Positions 61,307 through 64,000 of a DNA stretch of 64,000 nucleotides are shown here, one piece after another. Position 1 is the stretch's first letter, and the number at the start of each line of letters is the position of its first letter. The DNA lies in the NCBI RefSeq assembly GCF_003351025.1, contig NZ_QPCG01000004.1:434001-498000 (forward strand). Direction: 5' to 3'. The notes below the pieces were generated by a model. That model saw nothing but the letters and a program-made list of their open reading frames with translations. It was not told where the DNA came from and ran no database searches. Position numbers and translations under genes: made by a program. The stretch is from Mucilaginibacter endophyticus. Its GTDB lineage: Bacteria > Bacteroidota > Bacteroidia > Sphingobacteriales > Sphingobacteriaceae.

Positions 61307-61350
61307 AAAGCAGGGATGATGAATTAATTCACCATCCCTGCTTTGTTTTT
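61307..61350 (+). terminator. Intrinsic terminator after the 59757 gene
   Basis: AAAGCAGGGATG (61307-61318) pairs perfectly with CATCCCTGCTTT (61333-61344) across 14 bases and ends GTTTTT. It serves the plus strand. On the minus strand the following bases are not T-rich, though the stem could still slow transcription from 61372. Confidence 0.9.
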
Positions 61351-61371
61351 ATTTATAAAACGAGTTAATTA

Positions 61372-61848
61372 CTACGGCAAAACCGACGGCTTTTGACCAA
61401 GGATGTATTTAATCCTTTCGGCCTGGCCTGAAGTATCTGTTTTTAGGTCGAGCGCTTTACCATTTAGCTGCTGATAATTAACAGCCACAGTATTGCCCGA
61501 CGAAGCCGTTTTAACCACTTCAACCGATTCAACATCTGATGGGATCTTAGCGCCAAACCAGTGATCATCTTCTTGCTGCTTCCAGGTTACCAGTGTAAAA
61601 ATCTCATTTCCGGCAATTATCTTATTCCCCTCAATGGCAGCTTTTAGTGCCAGATCATTACCATAAAGCGTTGAAGCCGTTCCTTTTGTTTTATTAACGA
61701 ACGATGTAATTACCTTCAACCCATCGAGGTTATATTTAGGCGACGATGGCAGTGCGGCTTTGGTGTTGTACAGTTCAACCGGCTTATTATCTGAGCAGGC
61801 CGCCAGCATTAGCGTGCAAGCTGCAAGTAAACTATATAATACTTTCAT
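61372..61848 (-). CDS. Lipoprotein related to the cytochrome P460 domain, without haem site
   Basis: The 158-residue protein has a lipoprotein signal (MKVLYSLLAACTLMLAAC, Cys18). Its core (STLYGNDLALKAAIEGN, then EIFTLVTWKQQEDDHWFGAKIPSDVESVEVV) aligns with the P460-like half of the neighbouring protein (GNDIAVKAIKENN, AIFAKVAWAQLQD, FKQVEYMI). No CxxCH is present, so it cannot bind c-type haem covalently. It lies three bases downstream of the haem-binding gene, so both are co-transcribed and probably act together in the periplasm. Confidence 0.8.
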   Translation of the reverse strand: MKVLYSLLAACTLMLAACSDNKPVELYNTKAALPSSPKYNLDGLKVITSFVNKTKGTASTLYGNDLALKAAIEGNKIIAGNEIFTLVTWKQQEDDHWFGAKIPSDVESVEVVKTASSGNTVAVNYQQLNGKALDLKTDTSGQAERIKYILGQKPSVLP

Positions 61849-61851
61849 AGG

Positions 61852-62814
61852 TTAATGTTTAATTGGTTGGGTAAATACAAAATCTTCGGCGGCCATTGGC
61901 TTATGGCAATTCATACACTCATTTGTAAATAATACATTGGCGCCACCGTACGGAACCATTTTGGGTGTTTTAAACCTTGCCCATCCCCAGCCATAGGTCG
62001 ACGCGTATTTTTTATCATCCTTTATCATGTACTCAACCTGTTTAAATTCTCCGGTGTGCGTAGTTCCGTCTTTATCCTGTAATTGCGCCCAGGCCACTTT
62101 GGCAAATATGGCTCCGTTTGGCCATGGGTGTATATTGTTTTCTTTGATGGCCTTTACGGCTATATCATTACCAAAAATCACGCGCAGGGTATTGTTATCA
62201 AAGCGCTCGGTGGTGCTGATGGGCTGCCAGTTTTTATAATCGGGGATATAAGCAATACCGTTGGCGGCTGTTGGCAATTTGGTGATAGCCGGTTCATTTT
62301 TTTCCCAATGCTGATATTGCTTGTCTGCCGCGTTGATAGCAGCAGTATCGGCAGGCTTACTATGAACCATACTTGCAAGATAGTTTTTCAACACAGCCAG
62401 GTCGGCCGGTGATACTTTGGCTTCGGTATGGACCGCCGTATAGCTTGGCAAAGGCATGGCCCCGGAGATAATTTGATTGATGGACTCCCAAAGTTTTGCT
62501 TTTTGATCAGCTGGTGCGAGTTTATTCCATTCTGAAAAATTAAGATCGACCCTGCCATCCTTGATGTGCGAAGCCACACCCCAATAAACCGGGACTATCT
62601 TATCATACCAGCGTAAGTTGGTATTGTTAGAGTGGCAATCATAACAAGCACGCTGAACAATGGCCTTCACATCGGCAGGCACTTCCAGGTCGCCGGTTAC
62701 GGGTGGATTAGGGACATCGGGGCGTACAAACTGGATACCCACAAAGCCCAGGAATAAAATCATGATAATAATGAATACTTTTCGTTGATACAAAGGTTTT
62801 CTGTTGGTTCTCAT
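61852..62814 (-). CDS. Haem-binding domain plus cytochrome P460 protein
   Basis: The protein of 320 residues has an N-terminal membrane anchor (about 10-30). The haem-binding domain follows, with C-Y-D-C-H in QRACYDCHSNNTNLRWYDKIVPVYWGVASHI. A C-terminal P460-like domain (about 180-320) ends with TNECMNCHKP. Two CxxCH motifs imply two c-type haems in the periplasm, for electron transfer or oxidation of a small molecule (P460 proteins are known from hydroxylamine oxidation, but the role here is not shown). ATG 62814 (MRTNRKPLYQRK) is preferred over the open frame to 62859. Confidence 0.88.
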   Translation of the reverse strand: MRTNRKPLYQRKVFIIIMILFLGFVGIQFVRPDVPNPPVTGDLEVPADVKAIVQRACYDCHSNNTNLRWYDKIVPVYWGVASHIKDGRVDLNFSEWNKLAPADQKAKLWESINQIISGAMPLPSYTAVHTEAKVSPADLAVLKNYLASMVHSKPADTAAINAADKQYQHWEKNEPAITKLPTAANGIAYIPDYKNWQPISTTERFDNNTLRVIFGNDIAVKAIKENNIHPWPNGAIFAKVAWAQLQDKDGTTHTGEFKQVEYMIKDDKKYASTYGWGWARFKTPKMVPYGGANVLFTNECMNCHKPMAAEDFVFTQPIKH

Positions 62815-63260
62815 AGCCTTTCGGTTTTGTGATACAAAGAAAAGTACAATCACTAACAATGAATATCACAATTAGTTGAGCAGGTGAAAACAATCGTTAA
62901 ACGGGTAAAAAAGGAAGTTGAAACTACAAAACAAGCGGTTTTTGTGCACCATTGTTTTATTCCCTCCCTTGGGAGGGTAATAGCCCATCATTAGACAGCA
63001 ACAGAAAATGACAGGCCGTATAGTTTACTCACCCGGTCTGCGCTGCGCTGGACCACCCTCTCTGCCCTCCGGGCAAAGAGGGTAAGAAAAAACAAGTTAA
63101 AATCCCCTCTTTACGCTTGCGTAGAGAGGGGTGGCGAGCGCAGCGATGCCGGGGTGAGTCGATACTTGCAATGTTTTCACCATCAACAATCTAATTATCA
63201 TATCCGAATAAACTTTAAATTAGCTTGGCAGTCAAACACGCGCATAAATCATCCCAACAA
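62815..63260. other. Non-coding gap with palindromic repeats
   Basis: This stretch of about 445 bases between divergent genes holds a single CCCTCCCTTGGGAGGG hairpin (62961-62977) and a large inverted-repeat element (63026-63161). No gene is supported. Confidence 0.7.
63026..63161. repeat. Long imperfect inverted repeat with ACTCACCC ends
   Basis: The left end (ACTCACCCGGTCTGCGCTGC then GCTGGACCACCCTCTC) is the imperfect inverse of the right end (GAGAGGGGTGGCGAGCGCAG then CGATGCCGGGGTGAGT), about 40 bases each. Inner hairpins are GCCCTCCGGGC and TACGCTTGCGTA. This is the layout of a small non-autonomous element. Confidence 0.85.
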
Positions 63261-64000
63261 ATGAAAACAAGATCAATCTTACTCTTATTGCTTATTTCCC
63301 TTTGCGCTGTTAAAGCGGATGCGCAATACAATTTCAGCAAGGTTGATAACTGGTTAAACGACCATGCTTCAGAAATGGGTGGCCGGGTGGTACTTGTTAT
63401 TTATAAGGATGGCAAGATCGTTTATAACCATGCCGCCAATGACATGAATATGCGGCAAAAATTTGTAAGCCGGATGGTAGCCCGTAGACAAGGTAAAAAG
63501 GCCGATCTGGATGATTACACCTCTACTTCAAGGGCAGCTATTGCCAGTTGTAGCAAATGGCTAAGTGCCACATTGGTAATGACCTTTGTTGATGAAGGTA
63601 AAATAAAACTCACCGATACCGTTGGCAAATACCTGCCTGTGCTCTCCCAACATGGGAAAGGCAGTATCACCATAGGTCAGTGTTTATCGCATCAAACGGG
63701 GATCAAAACCCCTCCCTTAAAAGAAAGCCTGGAGGATATGCGCCAGGATAACTCGATGGACGATGCCATTGCCGATATTGCGGCCTTACCAATGGAAGGC
63801 ACACCTGGAAAGGTTTTTCATTACAGCAATGCCGGTTTGCAGATTGCCGGTGCCATTTTGGAAAAGATTAGCGGCAAGAGCTTTGAAGCCCTGTTTGCCG
63901 AGCGCATAGCGCGCCCGTTGAATATGCAGCACACCGATTTTGGTAACGCCAAAGTGGCCTTACCCGCCGGCGGGGCTTATAGTACTCCCGAAGATTACCT
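63261..64000 (+). CDS. Secreted serine hydrolase (beta-lactamase superfamily), 3' end outside window
   Basis: The first 246 codons are visible. The signal peptide (MKTRSILL, hydrophobic run, cut near ADAQ at 22) is followed by the class C beta-lactamase fold. Motifs seen are S96-C-S-K99 (nucleophile and base) and Y188-S-N190. The third motif would lie beyond the edge. It probably acts in the periplasm on peptides or esters. It is only a distant relative of the hydrolase at 6924. The frame is open to the last base of the window. Confidence 0.88.
   Translation, partial: MKTRSILLLLLISLCAVKADAQYNFSKVDNWLNDHASEMGGRVVLVIYKDGKIVYNHAANDMNMRQKFVSRMVARRQGKKADLDDYTSTSRAAIASCSKWLSATLVMTFVDEGKIKLTDTVGKYLPVLSQHGKGSITIGQCLSHQTGIKTPPLKESLEDMRQDNSMDDAIADIAALPMEGTPGKVFHYSNAGLQIAGAILEKISGKSFEALFAERIARPLNMQHTDFGNAKVALPAGGAYSTPEDY

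Overview
The window looks like chromosome of a Bacteroidota soil bacterium of the Sphingobacteriaceae, most like Mucilaginibacter or Pedobacter. The evidence is gene content (DUF4175 giant protein, TM2/DUF2752 pair, EpsC-type serine acetyltransferase, ArsR-AHSA1-DoxX-YdeI cluster, AraC regulators with membrane sensors), moderate GC, the lack of Shine-Dalgarno sites, and intergenic DNA full of several families of palindromic repeats. The genus is inference; no rRNA is present.

Positions 1-27.7 kb are ordinary chromosome. They hold small membrane proteins, an M28 peptidase, an APC permease, dtd, a PLP sulfur-amino-acid enzyme, a serine hydrolase and rsgA. The threonine operon follows (thrA 10056, thrB 12679, thrC 13878), preceded by a complete translation-attenuation leader: a 21-codon leader peptide with 6 Thr and 6 Ile codons, an antiterminator and an intrinsic terminator. 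Next come a ParE-type toxin-antitoxin pair, cysM-cysE, a DMT exporter, a glutathione peroxidase and a ybeY / RsbW-like / DUF4175 operon. Five copies of one palindromic element lie in intergenic gaps between 0.5 and 17.1 kb.

Positions 27739-50573 are an integrated mobilizable element (IME) of about 22.8 kb in the 3' end of a tRNA-Pro(GGG) gene. It is bounded by 51-bp perfect direct repeats. Its backbone reads leftward: tyrosine integrase, AlbA-type ATP-binding protein, an unknown protein, excisionase-like HTH, primase/helicase, TOPRIM primase, MobC, MOBP relaxase and a coiled-coil membrane protein. There are no type IV secretion genes, so transfer would need a helper. The cargo is (a) three GT-C type membrane glycosyltransferases and a small membrane protein, lying between two inverted paralogous lipoprotein genes, one truncated, and (b) a CarboxypepD_reg-like protein next to a fusion of an AraC-type membrane regulator with a complete MacB/FtsX-type permease. 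The element brings a new terminator for the tRNA and has displaced the probable native one to its far side. Conserved AGGTCTAACAT repeats occur near both ends.

Positions 50.6-64 kb are chromosome again: a glycosyltransferase-like protein, a Wzz-like polysaccharide co-polymerase, an OmpA-family protein, a GNAT acetyltransferase, several small proteins, an ArsR-led operon, a conserved 499-residue protein of unknown function, a haem-binding/cytochrome P460 protein with a haem-less lipoprotein paralogue, and the start of a second serine hydrolase that runs off the window.

The observations most worth following are the Thr/Ile attenuator, whose leader peptide resembles enterobacterial ThrL, the IME architecture (tRNA terminator swap, arm-type repeats, TGATGAG repeat cluster between the primase genes, oriT candidate), and the AraC-permease fusion.
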